Shown: positions 22,141 through 32,529 of the stretch, in pieces | Layout of the letters: each line of letters begins with the position of its first letter | Position numbering within the stretch: position 1 is the first letter of the stretch | Assembly: GCA_964019165.1 (NCBI GenBank) | Contig: OZ025278.1 | Span: 6,398,517-6,462,516, forward strand | Direction of reading: 5' to 3' | DNA length: 64,000 bases | DNA from: Mastigias papua | Taxonomy: Eukaryota > Cnidaria > Scyphozoa > Rhizostomeae > Mastigiidae | Notes under the pieces: model-generated | Databases searched by the model: none | What the model was told of the DNA's origin: nothing | The model's input: the letters and a program-made list of their open reading frames with translations, nothing else | Position numbers and translations under genes: made by a program

Positions 22141-22449
22141 AAATCGAGCGCGTGAACTGAGCTGGGCGGGTGCCTGCGCGCCCGTGCGCCCGTGCGCGGT
22201 TGCACGCGTCTCATTGAAAGGCCAGCAAAAGATGTTAGGACTTTGATAGGACACACACCCCTGTTTACACTGACCTGACATGAGCCCGGCGTCAGTTTCC
22301 ATAGTAGCATAACGATGACAACGGCTAGGCAGGCTTGACGGCACGCAATCTATGTGGCTTAGCCTGTGGGCTTTACTGTGATAAAGTATGGTGTATGATT
22401 GAATTTTGGTTAATCTTATAATCTTCGCTATAAAACCGCAAGAGTGACC
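22141..22449 (+). promoter_or_regulatory. GC-rich region upstream of a candidate host exon
   Basis: A CG-rich block (about 22146-22210, with repeated GTGCGCCC words) stands out from its AT-rich surroundings and lies about 250-300 bp ahead of the candidate start codon. It would suit a CpG-type promoter. A TATAAAA at 22429-22435 is too close to the ATG to be the functional TATA box for it. Confidence 0.35.
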
Positions 22450-22520
22450 ATGGGATCTTGTGCCAGTTCAACCAAACCTCATCGTCGCATGGAGCAAGGT
22501 CCACAACCAGAACCAAGGCA
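22450..22520 (+). CDS. Candidate first coding exon, N-myristoylated protein
   Basis: ATG lies in an ideal context (GACCATGG). The exon encodes 23 codons plus two bases, beginning MGSCASSTKPHRR. Gly2, Ser6 and Ser7 with Cys4 fit an N-myristoylation plus palmitoylation signal. A consensus splice donor (CA|GTAAGT, GT at 22521-22522) closes the open frame. Possible acceptors with short open stretches behind them lie at 23745-23746, 24059-24060 and 24863-24864. Joining from the last one in the required phase would give only about 15 more codons before a stop, so the gene would be very short or other exons are missing from my reading. I do not recognise the protein. Confidence 0.4.
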
Positions 22521-22522
22521 GT

Positions 22523-25500
22523 AAGTTGTTTTGCACATAGGAAGTTAGGTTAAGGTTAGCATGCGCATATACTGTAGGTATACTGCAAATATGCACTTTG
22601 ATAACAGAGCAACTTTAAGGTATATGCTGCGCTGATTTGCTGTATTTTCTGTCTATAACGACTTTGGGCAAACTCATAAGACGTTTAGTATGACCTCTTC
22701 GATGCCCTGGCCTGCGTTAGTCCGCTCACTTAGGATCCCTAAGGAGCTTTTACTTCGACTTATACAGGTTGGTTCAAAGCAGGCAGGCTTGGCAAGCAGC
22801 AGTTTTGTACAAAACTGAACGTACTGAAAAATGAAAGGACGGTGGAAGACAGTGAACTCAGGTTGGATTAGAAGGGATCAAAGTATTAAGTTGTTTTCGG
22901 TGTCTTGTGGATTCTAGTATTTTAGTTGCTAGCAATTTTACCTTCATTCGCCTATTTCATCAATAAGAAGTTCCCCTGCACATTTGGATCTGCCTGAACC
23001 CGCTTTAATCAAGTAGCTACTATGCATGATAGCAGCTGCAGTTTTCAAAGTAGAACTGAAATATTGCAATGTAGTTTGTCAGCTTCAGAGGTGTTGTGAC
23101 CCTCCATTTTAAGGAAGTATGTTGGAAAAGTTCTTACAATTCTGCCAAATCTGACAAATTGGTGAAAACCTCAACAGTGGGGCCACCAACCCCCCTTCCC
23201 CTTGGCCATCATACCCCTGAGAAGCCTTTTATAGGGGCTTTTGTCTCTAGGTCTACACCCCATTTCTGTCAAGTTTCAAAGTTACAGAAGAGTGAGAATA
23301 GCATTGCAAGGGGAATTCCAATTTGTTGTAGGGAGTCTAACGATCCACTTGAAAATTTTCAAAAGCCCTGTATTCAGGGCTTATCTGCTTGTAAACCTAA
23401 CAATCTACCTTAGCACATGTTTCCAAACTTTTGTGGAGAATATAAATTGAAAAATATATTTTGTTTCAACACTATGGTAATTATCATTTGAAAAGTAGGC
23501 AGAATGGGCTACATAGTATTTTTGATCTCATTCAAAATCTTAATTCATCAGTAATCTAGAGGTAATGCAATAAATATAGCATCATTTCAAAATGTGTGGG
23601 ATTTTGCTTTCATGTGAGTGAGTGTCAGAATATTTCAGATTGTGTTTGTCTTGTACAGAATGTGTGAGCTTGGAAGCTCTGACATCTACAGTACTATATC
23701 CATATTTGCCTTGCATTTTCAAATAACAATGTATTCATGTATCTAGGTCCATTGAAAGACATGAAATCAGGGATGCAGCTGATAGCAGTCATAATTTCTG
23801 TATGGCTTAAGTGCCTTTTGCAATAATTTAGCATGATTTCCAATACCACTATTTCTGGATAAAGGTAAAGGTGGCATCCAGCAGTTTATCCCCAGAGGAA
23901 ATTTTTGCACACCATCCCTTTCAATTTGTAGGAAAATGACACCATGCTTGGTAGCCATGTTTAAATCAATCAAAATACCTCTCTTAAAATGCTATATTGG
24001 TCATATATTTCTTTTCGATTAGCTGTTTCTTGCTCTGTAAGTATTAAGGCTTCTTTGCAGGATGTCATACTCCCTAATACTAGGCGGCAACATGTTGTAA
24101 ATGCCAGAATTGGGATAATAAGGAGTGACCAGCAACTCAACCCATAAGGAAACTTGTGTAAAAGGAACTTATCAAAGTATTTAGTTTCTCCCCGCTAATT
24201 CACTGTTCTAAGACTACTATTGAGTCCTGAGTAAATGCTCCCCTGCTCATTATTTTTTGAAAAAATCCACCCTGAACATCCTTATTCCAGACCCTCTGTG
24301 TATTGTTTTTGTGTCTGTAAATCCATTGGGTATTATGTAGTATGAGAAATGATGCCTTTCATTTTGTGTACAGTTGAAATGAGTTGTGAAACTCATCCAT
24401 AGCTACTGTAAATAGAGAAATTTCCAAGTGACCCTGGTTATTCCAGCCCCCCATTTATTTGATCCTTAAGAAATCTCCAACCCCCCTACTATTCCCACCC
24501 CCCTAGCTATTCAGGACTTAGGAGTACTTAAATTTCCATGAACATTACTAGTCACCAAGACTACTTGAAATTAGGCAGTAAAGTATTTTATTTGTCCTTA
24601 TCTATCATCCACATTCTCATGGTATTCCTTGTAGTATTATTTCATTTATTTTTCATTCAATTAGTATTCACTGTCATTAAATTCTCTCTATTGTATGCCC
24701 AAACTACTACAATTTGCACAAGACTGTTGACAATGTTTTGAAACTGACTCTTACTTTTTGATATTTCTGGTACCTTCCATTTGTTTTATGCTACAATGGT
24801 CATATTTGAAGCCCTTCTAGGTTATCACGTAACCATATTCTTGTGTTTACGTTTCTATTTGTAGATACTACAGACCTTTTTGGGAAGAAATTTTAAAACA
24901 TGTTGTGTAATATTTTGCACCCCTAAGCATTGCAAGACCTGTGATGGAGAGCTATATTGTGCAGAGTGCTCTGTGATGCTTATAATGCCATTTAAGAGCC
25001 AGGGCCATTTCTTATAGGCCATAGCCCCATAACTTTTTTTGCCATGTCATTGTCTGCAACTTGCCAAAGAATATTTCTTTATAATAGGGTAAGTGGAGAT
25101 TTTAGGGAAGCAGATAAGTTGGCATTTTTGCTATATGAATAGTCTGCAAATCAATTACAAAGTTGGAAAATTTTCCACCAATGCTACATTTAAAAATTGA
25201 CAAAAACCCACCACTGGTGGTATTTATATATATATGTATTTCTAATTATTAATGCTGAAGTTGATTGTTGCAGCCCTCAACTATAGTCATTTGTACTACT
25301 CTTGTAATTTGTCAAAAATATGGGCATGCTTTCCTAGTATCTGTCCACATTCTTGTGGCACTTTTGATGGAGTCAGAAATCCGTATATGAAACTCGGTAA
25401 TGTATTGCATTTGCTGTTCTGTGTTGTTGAGAAAGCTTATGTTTGACAAGAGGAGGGAAGGCTGTGAAAACTCAAAAAGAGCTAGAGATAATCCTGAATA

Positions 25501-26820
25501 AAACGTTGAAAAAATTCTGTTACCCATTACTAGTACACTGGGTAGACAAGGTCTTGCTTTGAGAGGTGATGTTGATTGGCAAATGTGATACTAGAAACTT
25601 TTGAGGCCAAGGGTCTCATCATCATAAAAGGGCACAGTAAGGACTTTCTAAAAAAACTGTATCTTGAAATCGTAGTTTTCAAATTTAGAAACAAGAAGTC
25701 GTCGTCTAGGGCAGTTTCCCGGATTTCGTTACTTTCAACTATGATAAAGGTTAGAAGGAGGTTTTCTAAACAGAACTACAATACATAGTTTCAAAACTCT
25801 CCAAGAAAACGGTACTTTTGCCTTTTTGAGAGCAGGGCAGTGGTTAAGACCCCCAGAACTCACCCGATAGTTCCGCGCCTGAAGGGAGTTGTAATTTCTC
25901 TACGTTTGAAAGGCTGTTTGCTCCATATTCACCAGCATTACTTTTCATGTAGTTGCCGCAAATAACGGGTCTCATGAATTCGATTAATTTCATCAATTAA
26001 CTGCAACAAATGAAAAGTACCATTACAAACATTGAATCACGCAAAGTTGGATTAAGGAAAACTATTCAGAACCTTTCTGTGTAACGTGTTGTATTCCAAA
26101 GTCCAAGAGAATCTTTATTGATCTGCTGGTTTATGAACTTCGTTCCGGTCGCCATTCGATACGGATAGTCCATTCTTGTCCGGCCCTAAACGTGAACTGT
26201 TGCTTGTTATACATCAGTGACTATTTTGTACATTTCAGTAATGTAATTTTGCATCTGCATCGATTTGCACCTTTTTATGTTTTTAAAACACAAACTGCAT
26301 ATAAGATACTACGAGTTGTATGCAATAAACACTTGGATATTTCCATTTGTATCAACTGTATATGTTCCGTTTGTATGAATTGTATATGTACAGTAGATTT
26401 GTAAAGACTAATGAAACATTAGGCGCAAATACCATGGTATGGTTAAAACTTTAACCATCTACGACCCCAAAATAACTCGCTTATTTTCATTTCTCACAAG
26501 TGAAAAAATATTGGGACATTTGCTCTTTGGGATCCTTTGACCTCTTTGACCTCGTGATATCCTATAACACACGGTAGCAAATTGAGCAAAAATGATACTT
26601 TTCTCAGCATTTGTCCACCGACTTGCGTTTTAAGTAAATTAATCGATATCATTTACAGACTTCAACGTATCGGCTTTCATTTCAACATTTTACCAGTTGC
26701 ATGCCATGCAGGAAAGTTCCGTCATGTTTTCCTCAAAAAACAGAAGATTTAAGCAGAACTCTCTGCTATTAAGCCTCCTTGTATAGAAGTGGATCGATAT
26801 TCAGGCGTATTGAAAATCCG
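22523..26820. other. Low-repeat stretch, no gene firmly recognised
   Basis: This is the least repetitive part of the window. Short frames at about 23096-23413, 24538-24741, 25252-25446 and 26192-26404 show no recognisable motif and lack convincing coding character. A cysteine-rich frame at 24865-25014, after a plausible splice acceptor (TTCTATTTGTAG), has five cysteines within about 18 residues, including CKTCDGELYCAEC. It could be an exon but is unsupported by anything else. The region may be intron of the candidate gene starting at 22450. Confidence 0.4.
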
Positions 26821-27293
26821 GTGCTACTGCAAAATCGTACCTCTCCTAGAAATAGATACCTACCCTGAACAAACTATACACCATTCGATAACACTTTGTG
26901 AGTAGATAACGTTAGTGCCATTATTTTCCACATAGCTCAAATTTTCGATGAGTTATCTAGTTATTTCTAACAAACATAGCTGCCATGTTTGCTCGCTAAG
27001 TGGGATAAGGGTTACGGTTAGGGTTAGCATTTAAGTCATCTCAAAGTGTTGGAATTCGATCTATTTCATTGATATCATGTTGAAAGTAGTAGAAATCGAT
27101 GGAATTTTATGCTTGGTATTGTTTAAACACTAACGTTTTCCCTAACCCTGACCCCTAACCCTCGATATCTCCTCGAAAATTTGAGCCATGGGGTAAATGA
27201 CGGTATCATCGTAATCTACTCGCCGAGTGCTATTGAATGGTGTATTGTATGTTAGGGTAGTGCATCTATTTCTAGGAGAGTCTACAGTAGCGC
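26821..27293. repeat. Long inverted repeat (foldback element)
   Basis: The left arm (26821-26957) and right arm (27163-27293) are imperfect reverse complements. Shared landmarks in the left arm are GCTACTG, CTCTCCTAGAAATAGAT, ACACCATTC, GAGTAGAT and GCTCAAATTTTCGA, in that order, each found in complement on the right. Inner sequence contains GGGTTAGGGTTAG-like words on the left and CCCTAACCCT on the right, which are also complementary. Arm length, divergence and a central spacer of about 205 bp suit an old foldback or MITE-like transposon. Confidence 0.75.
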
Positions 27294-27838
27294 CAGGAAT
27301 CCTTCGTAAGCTTAAACAAAAATAATCGTTTTGAAACAGAGACTACAGAATTCTCAGGAATATTCCTGGACGGCATATATTTCGGCGACCGAGAGACTGT
27401 TTGAAAAAATGCTTGTTTAGAATTAAACTTAGTATTTTTGCAGAACAAGTAACACTTGACGTATTTGATATTTGTGAAAAAGGCTTAGGCTAGGAATGAG
27501 GAGCCAGAAGACGAATGTATCCTCTATGCTGAGACCTATCTTTATCCAGAGAATGCTCATATAAGTTGTTTCTTCTTTTCTTTTCTATGTAATGGTTTCC
27601 TGATTTCCATTAATGGGGCTGGGTTAAATGGTTTATTTACAAAAAGGTGTGTTCTATTACAATACCGTCTCTAATTTAGGATGTTTAGAAACTCTTTTGT
27701 ACGCAGTGCTAGCAAATTTAAGCATGCACATGATTTCTCGGCGTTGCGAATCATATGTCACCGCTGTTGGGAATCTTGCCTAACACAGTGAACCGATAGG
27801 CTAACTAGAGGACTGTATGCTAAAAACCTTATCCTAGG
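27294..27838. other. Unassigned stretch
   Basis: No frame, repeat or RNA gene was recognised between the inverted repeat and the LTR. Confidence 0.4.
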
Positions 27839-28927
27839 TGCCGGATTCGTACCTATCCTTACACCAACAATGTAGGTAAAACACAAGAGATGACACTAGA
27901 TTACAGAACTTAAGGTTCAAATTATTGTCTCAGCAACGAATATGTATACAAAGATGAATGAAAACTACATTAAACAACGATAAGAAGGGATGCCTAAAAC
28001 CTTACTTAATTCGGGACGTACGACTTTTAGGGATGGATAGCTAAAGGTAGATGCAAATCCGCTACCTTTTTACTAGCAAAACACTAAAATACTATCAATA
28101 CTTTGGATAGGGTGTGTACACTAACTGCCTATGTGTACACCAATAACAATGAACACGATCGGGGTATCCAATATATATCTCTAATCGAAACTACCAATAC
28201 AATATAAAGAAGTTCATTCAATAAGGCTTCATAAAAGCGCTTTCTTATTGTGTCCACTGAACAACTTCCTTGTGAACTGTAGTAGAGTTCGTTGTGATGA
28301 TTATGATGATCCCAGCTGGATCTCAGCTATACTCGACTAACTTGGGCGCCTTACGCAAATAGAAAAGGAACTCACGATTACACAATAGCTTTTTCAGCAC
28401 GGTCTTGTTCTCTTTTCTTGCCTTTGCTGCACCGGCTTACCCTTTCCTCGGATACACAAACTGTACCATAGAGTGACGGTCACTCTACAAACTAGAGCAC
28501 GTCTCACACTCACACATGCACTAGAGTATGCTAAGACTTCGATAGATTTTTTAGAAGTAGCAGAAGTAGAAGTCCCGTGAACAATAGGCGTGCTAGCTGC
28601 TTAAATAACCTATCTAAGGGGGATTGCCTATTGCTCCATGAAAAGTAAAGCGTTCTACGAATTACTATAACAAAAGACTACCAGTTACGTATTCATACCT
28701 ATCATTTAAAATGTCATCGTTCCATTGTGTGCCACTGAGACTTGCTACGCTGTCATACGTCCTTCACGCACGTATGGAAAGTTCTTTGACTATCCATATG
28801 GTCCATATTTACAACGAATAATCTAGAATCACACATGACTGTCCAAGTGCCCCATTTTCTCTGGTCATCCCCAATTCATTGCCTTGGGGCTTTTATGAGA
28901 AAATGGGTAGGCCCAATTCAGCACACA
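27839..28927 (-). mobile_element. 3' LTR of a BEL/Pao-type element
   Basis: Read on the minus strand, the segment starts TGTGTGCTGAATTGGG right after a polypurine tract and ends with ACGAATCCGGCA, giving the TG...CA ends of an LTR about 1.09 kb long. A possible promoter box (TATTTAAGC) lies at about 28597-28605 on the minus strand, with a long transcribed part downstream. The second LTR, which would confirm the boundaries, is absent from the expected place beyond 31.5 kb because the satellite array lies there. The outer boundary is therefore an inference. Confidence 0.65.
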
Positions 28928-28942
28928 CTCCCCTCTTCAATC
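28928..28942 (-). other. Polypurine tract of the BEL/Pao element
   Basis: The minus strand reads GATTGAAGAGGGGAG immediately before the presumed LTR start. Such tracts prime plus-strand synthesis in LTR elements. The position next to TGTGTG supports the LTR boundary. Confidence 0.6.
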
Positions 28943-29286
28943 ATGATCCTCTTGATTGAATCGTCCGAAATTGTGCTGACTGTGGCCTTCACATTTGCAA
29001 TTCTTCTTGTGCTTCTCCTTGTAGGTGCTTCTGCTGTCCTTCTGGTTTTATTGTATCCTTGTTCGTGTGCTCCCCTCAACTTTGAACATCAATATTGAAG
29101 CCCTGTCTTTAACTTCTGCCTCCTGCTCCTTGGAGTGCTTCAAGTGTTCTGGTCGGGTTGGCCAGTCTTCTTGCTTTCCTTTACGAGGCCTTTGGCCTTT
29201 CCACCATTTTTCCTTCTTCTGCAGATTTCCTGATGGTCCTCCCCTCGTTCCAAGATTGCTGAGGGTTTCTTCTGTAATCCGTCCTT
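28943..29286 (-). pseudogene. Remnant between protease and LTR: pol deleted
   Basis: A full BEL/Pao element should have about 4 kb of reverse transcriptase, RNase H and integrase between protease and 3' LTR. Here there are only about 340 bases, basic and glutamate-rich in translation and broken by stops, with an open tail (about 28943-29050) that could be the end of the polyprotein. No YxDD, RNase H or integrase zinc motif was seen. The copy therefore carries a large internal deletion and could not move on its own. Confidence 0.65.
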
Positions 29287-29951
29287 TCAGGATTTCTGGA
29301 GAGTCTTTGAATCTCCCTCAGTCAATCGTCTGTTTGCTGGGACTCTGTGCTTTTCCGCTCTTCTTGGTAGGGGTACTGTACATTTGTCTTCATTGGAGAC
29401 AACACCTTTCATTTGCACCTGATCAACTATCAGAGTTGAAGTTTCTGCCACTTTCTCATCTATTACTGGAGTTGTCAAGGTTGAGCCCATTAACGTCCAA
29501 CCCAACTTTGTCAGTACTGCTACAGGCTCACCACGTTCTCCTTTCCTGATACATCCATTTTGAAGTTCTGCCAAATGCTCATTTCTAATAACATATCTAC
29601 TTCTAAGAGTCGCTTTTGTGATACATCAGTGAAGAACAATTCCTTCAGGTGCGGGTACAACTGCTTTAGCTTCAATGGAGCTGGATTTCCGATGGTGGTT
29701 ATTGCTGGCAACGTCTTGACCGCTATATCGTTACTATAGCGGCTATCAAGACTTGTATGTCGCACTACATGACTTTCAGTTTCCAGCTCTTGCACTGATT
29801 CATTGAGGCCCTCAAACCTTTGACGTTGCTTTCCTCTTACTGGCTTGCTACTAAGTCTTCTTGCCAGCTTTTCTGATATGAAGCTTCTTGCACTTCCACT
29901 ATCCAGTAGCACCCTGCAAGTTACTGACTTTCCACCATTGACAGGCTGCAA
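29287..29951 (-). pseudogene. BEL/Pao retropepsin region
   Basis: The minus-strand frame 29951 to 29520 contains CRVLLDSGSARSFIS, the aspartic protease active site with its DSG triad and the sequence context of the Pao-type peptidase family. This is followed by SNDIAVKTLPAI and an LL(E)M region. A frameshift at about 29570 leads to a second frame (29574-29287) with KGERGEPVAVLTKLGWTLMG, the conserved phrase ending this domain. The protease would cut the Gag-Pol polyprotein. It follows the zinc knuckles directly, as expected for the family. Confidence 0.85.
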
Positions 29952-29966
29952 TTTTGCTTTTACTGT

Positions 29967-30717
29967 CTAGTATGCAACTGCTGCTGTGGGACTCCTCGAC
30001 AGTGCTGGATTCATCACTCCAGTGGGTTCATTGGTACCTTTACATAGCGTCTCATGATGCTTACCCTTGTGACACTTCTTGCACACTTTTGCACTGTTGC
30101 ATTGTTTCAGCATGTGCCCTCTCTTCAAACATCCATAGTATTTTTTGTATTTTCTTAATACCATCTCCCTGTCGCTAACTGTTTCGTATTTGCTGCATGC
30201 TACTGCTTGATGTTCTCCTAGGCAGAATTCACATCTATGCCTTCTTTCAGTTGAAATTAGTGTAGCACCTGATGCCATCAACGGTCTTGAAGGAGGTGAC
30301 ATTGCAGTGTCGTGATGCTTCCTTTCGAACTGCTTTCCATGCTCCGAGGGGGCTTTCATTTGTACTCCACATTTCTCCATTACTTTTATTGCCTTTCTTA
30401 GACCTTCCAACAGTTCATTTACTGGTAGGTCCTCGTTTTCTTCCTGTCCCTCTGTGAGCTTAATGCGGATTTCCATAGGCAATCTGCTGATAATCTTTGG
30501 CACCATAGTAGTTGCATACTCTACTGGCTGAACTCCAATAGCTGCTAAAGCTTTCACATGGCATTCCAGCTCATCGTAGAATCTTTTCAGCTTCTGCAAT
30601 CGTAGCTATTGCTTACTGCAGGCAGGGATTCAAGGCCATCAAGGTGCGACTTTCGGAGCACATTCTTGTGACCATATCTCTCCTTCAGCAATCTGACCGC
30701 AACATCATGTCACGTCG
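29967..30717 (-). pseudogene. BEL/Pao Gag, C-terminal part with zinc knuckles
   Basis: The minus-strand frame 30599-29967 begins in the capsid-like region (KLKRFYDELECHVKAL) and continues to three cysteine-histidine clusters: CEFCLGEHQAVAC, YYGCLKRGHMLKQC and CKKCHKGKHHETLC. These would bind the element RNA. Between 30600 and 30717 the expected continuation of the capsid-like domain (VRLLKERYGHK, LDGLESLP) is seen in another frame, with a stop, so at least two lesions separate this part from the upstream Gag frame. Confidence 0.82.
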
Positions 30718-31407
30718 TCATGTCCCAACACCATTCATGTCCAAGTCCGATATGGTTACAAATGCTGCACCTCTGAGACAGTTCTTCAAGTATTGCAGCT
30801 TCTGATGGTCAGGCAATGATGCATTATTGTGTACACCATGCTCAAAACTCTCCCAAAATTCATGCCATCTTACATTTCCATCAAATGTTTTAAGTTCCAT
30901 TTTTGGGAGCCGAATTCCAGTATATTTGATATTAGCATCAGTATTGGGTGTAGACTTATCACTTGTAAGTTTTTTCTCAATCTTTCTCAACATTGAGCTC
31001 ACTTTCATGGCTTGCATCTCATGCCTCTCTACTGTATCTAACCTCTCTTCCGTAGGCACACCAGCTTTCTTTTGTCGCAGCTCTACCTTCGTGGTGTTTT
31101 CTTCTAGTCGCTTACTTGCTCTAACTAGACTTTCTTGTTGATCTCTGAGCTCTTCCATGTCGCAACCTTCAAGTGTAATGGAGGCCAGCATTCGTTCAAT
31201 CAAACGCCAAGCAATGAATCGATATTCTTCGGCTTGCTTCAAATTAACAATGGCCTGTGACGACTGATTGCTGCTATGGCTCAATGGACTTATTACTTCG
31301 GGGGGAAGGTCTTTGCTCCTGGAGGGCCGCTCGAGACATCTGATAGGCAAGAGGTGGTTGCTGGGGGGAGAGAGAAAAATGTACTTGAGCTTGTCTTTGC
31401 TGGCCAA
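30718..31407 (-). pseudogene. BEL/Pao Gag, capsid-like (DUF1759-type) region
   Basis: The minus-strand frame has a charged helical part (MEELRDQQESLVRASKRLEE) and then LPKMELKTFDGNVRWHEFWE followed by SFEHGVHNNASLPDHQKLQYL. These match the signature of the DUF1759 Gag domain of Pao elements (P-K-L-x-L-x-x-F-x-G-x-x-x-x-W-x-x-F). The frame is open to 31408, with a stop codon just upstream at 31414-31416. The most natural N-terminal continuation is in a different frame (31277 upward), so a frameshift probably lies near 31280-31330. Confidence 0.85.
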
Positions 31408-31651
31408 TCTGGGTTAGGGCGTAGTTTGTTGGAGAGGAATATGCATGTTTCTCTGCATTCCTAGGATAATGCATCTGAGGTGAATGGGTTGTTTTGGTAA
31501 CCGCTGATTGCATTGGATGTGATCTGAAATCACCAACTGACGGGACTGATTGGACACCAACTGATTGGACACCAACCGAATGCGATCTGAAATCACCATC
31601 TGACAGGATTGATCGGACACCAACTGATTTTGATTTGTAATCACCAACTGA
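31274..31651 (-). pseudogene. Gag leader frame running into the tandem repeat
   Basis: This minus-strand frame is open from 31651 to the stop at 31274-31276. Its last 79 codons (from the ATG at 31511-31513) are Gln/Pro/Ser-rich, a composition typical of Gag N-termini. Before them are 46 codons made entirely of the tandem repeat, reading SVGVQSVPSVGDFRSH-type units. A TAG at 31652-31654, one base away from a CAG in the repeat consensus, closes it; beyond that the same frame stays open in further repeat units. The unique leader and the repeat thus share a frame, which suggests the array grew from, or inside, the 5' part of the gag gene. A real protein is not proven. Confidence 0.5.
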
Positions 31652-32529
31652 CTAGACATCAACTGGATGTGATCTGACATCACCAACTGACGGGACTGAT
31701 TGGACACCAACTGAATGTGATCTGTAATCACCAATTGACTGGACACCAACTGATTGTGATCTATAATCACCTACTGAAAGGATTGATTGGACACCAACTA
31801 AATGTGATCTGTAATTATCAACTGATTGGCCACCAACTGAGTGTGATCTGACATCACCATCTGACGGGATCGATTGGACACCAACTGATTGTGATCTGTA
31901 ATTATCAACTGACTGGACACCAATTGAATGTGATATGAAATCATCAACTGACGGGACTGATTGGACACCAACTGATTGTGATCTCTAATCACCAACTGAT
32001 TGGACACCAACTGAATGTGATCTGTAATCACCAACTGATGGGATTGACTGGACACCAACTGAATGTGATCTGTACTCACCAACTGATGGGATTGATTGGA
32101 CACCAACTGAATGTGATCTGAAATCACCATCTGACGGAACTGATTGGACACCAACTGAATGTGATCTCTAATCACCAACTGATTGGACACCAACTGATTG
32201 TGATCTGTAATCACTAACTGAAGGAATTGATTGGACAACAACTGATTGTGATCTGTAACCACCAACTGACTGGACAGCAACTGATTGTGATCTGAAATCA
32301 CCAACTGACGTGACTGATTGGACACCAACTAAATTTGATCTGTAATTATCAACTGATTGGACACCAACTGAGTGTGATCTGACATCACCATCTGACGGGA
32401 TTGATTGGACACCAACTGAGTGTGATCTGACATCACCAACTGACGTGACTGATTGGACACCAACTAAATGTGATATGTAATTATCAACTGATTGGACACC
32501 AACTGAGTGTGATCTGACATCACCAACTG

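Noticed and set aside
22429..22435. TATAAAA as promoter for the candidate exon
   Set aside because: It lies only about 15 bases ahead of the ATG, so transcription from it would start at or beyond the start codon.
23096..23413. 105-codon frame
   Set aside because: It has no recognisable domain, weak coding character and overlaps another random frame.
27001..27165. Internal telomere array
   Set aside because: Only two or three TTAGGG-like words are present on each side, and they belong to the inverted-repeat arms.
28835..29549. Plus-strand hydrophobic frames
   Set aside because: They are antisense shadows of the minus-strand BEL/Pao protease region and LTR junction.
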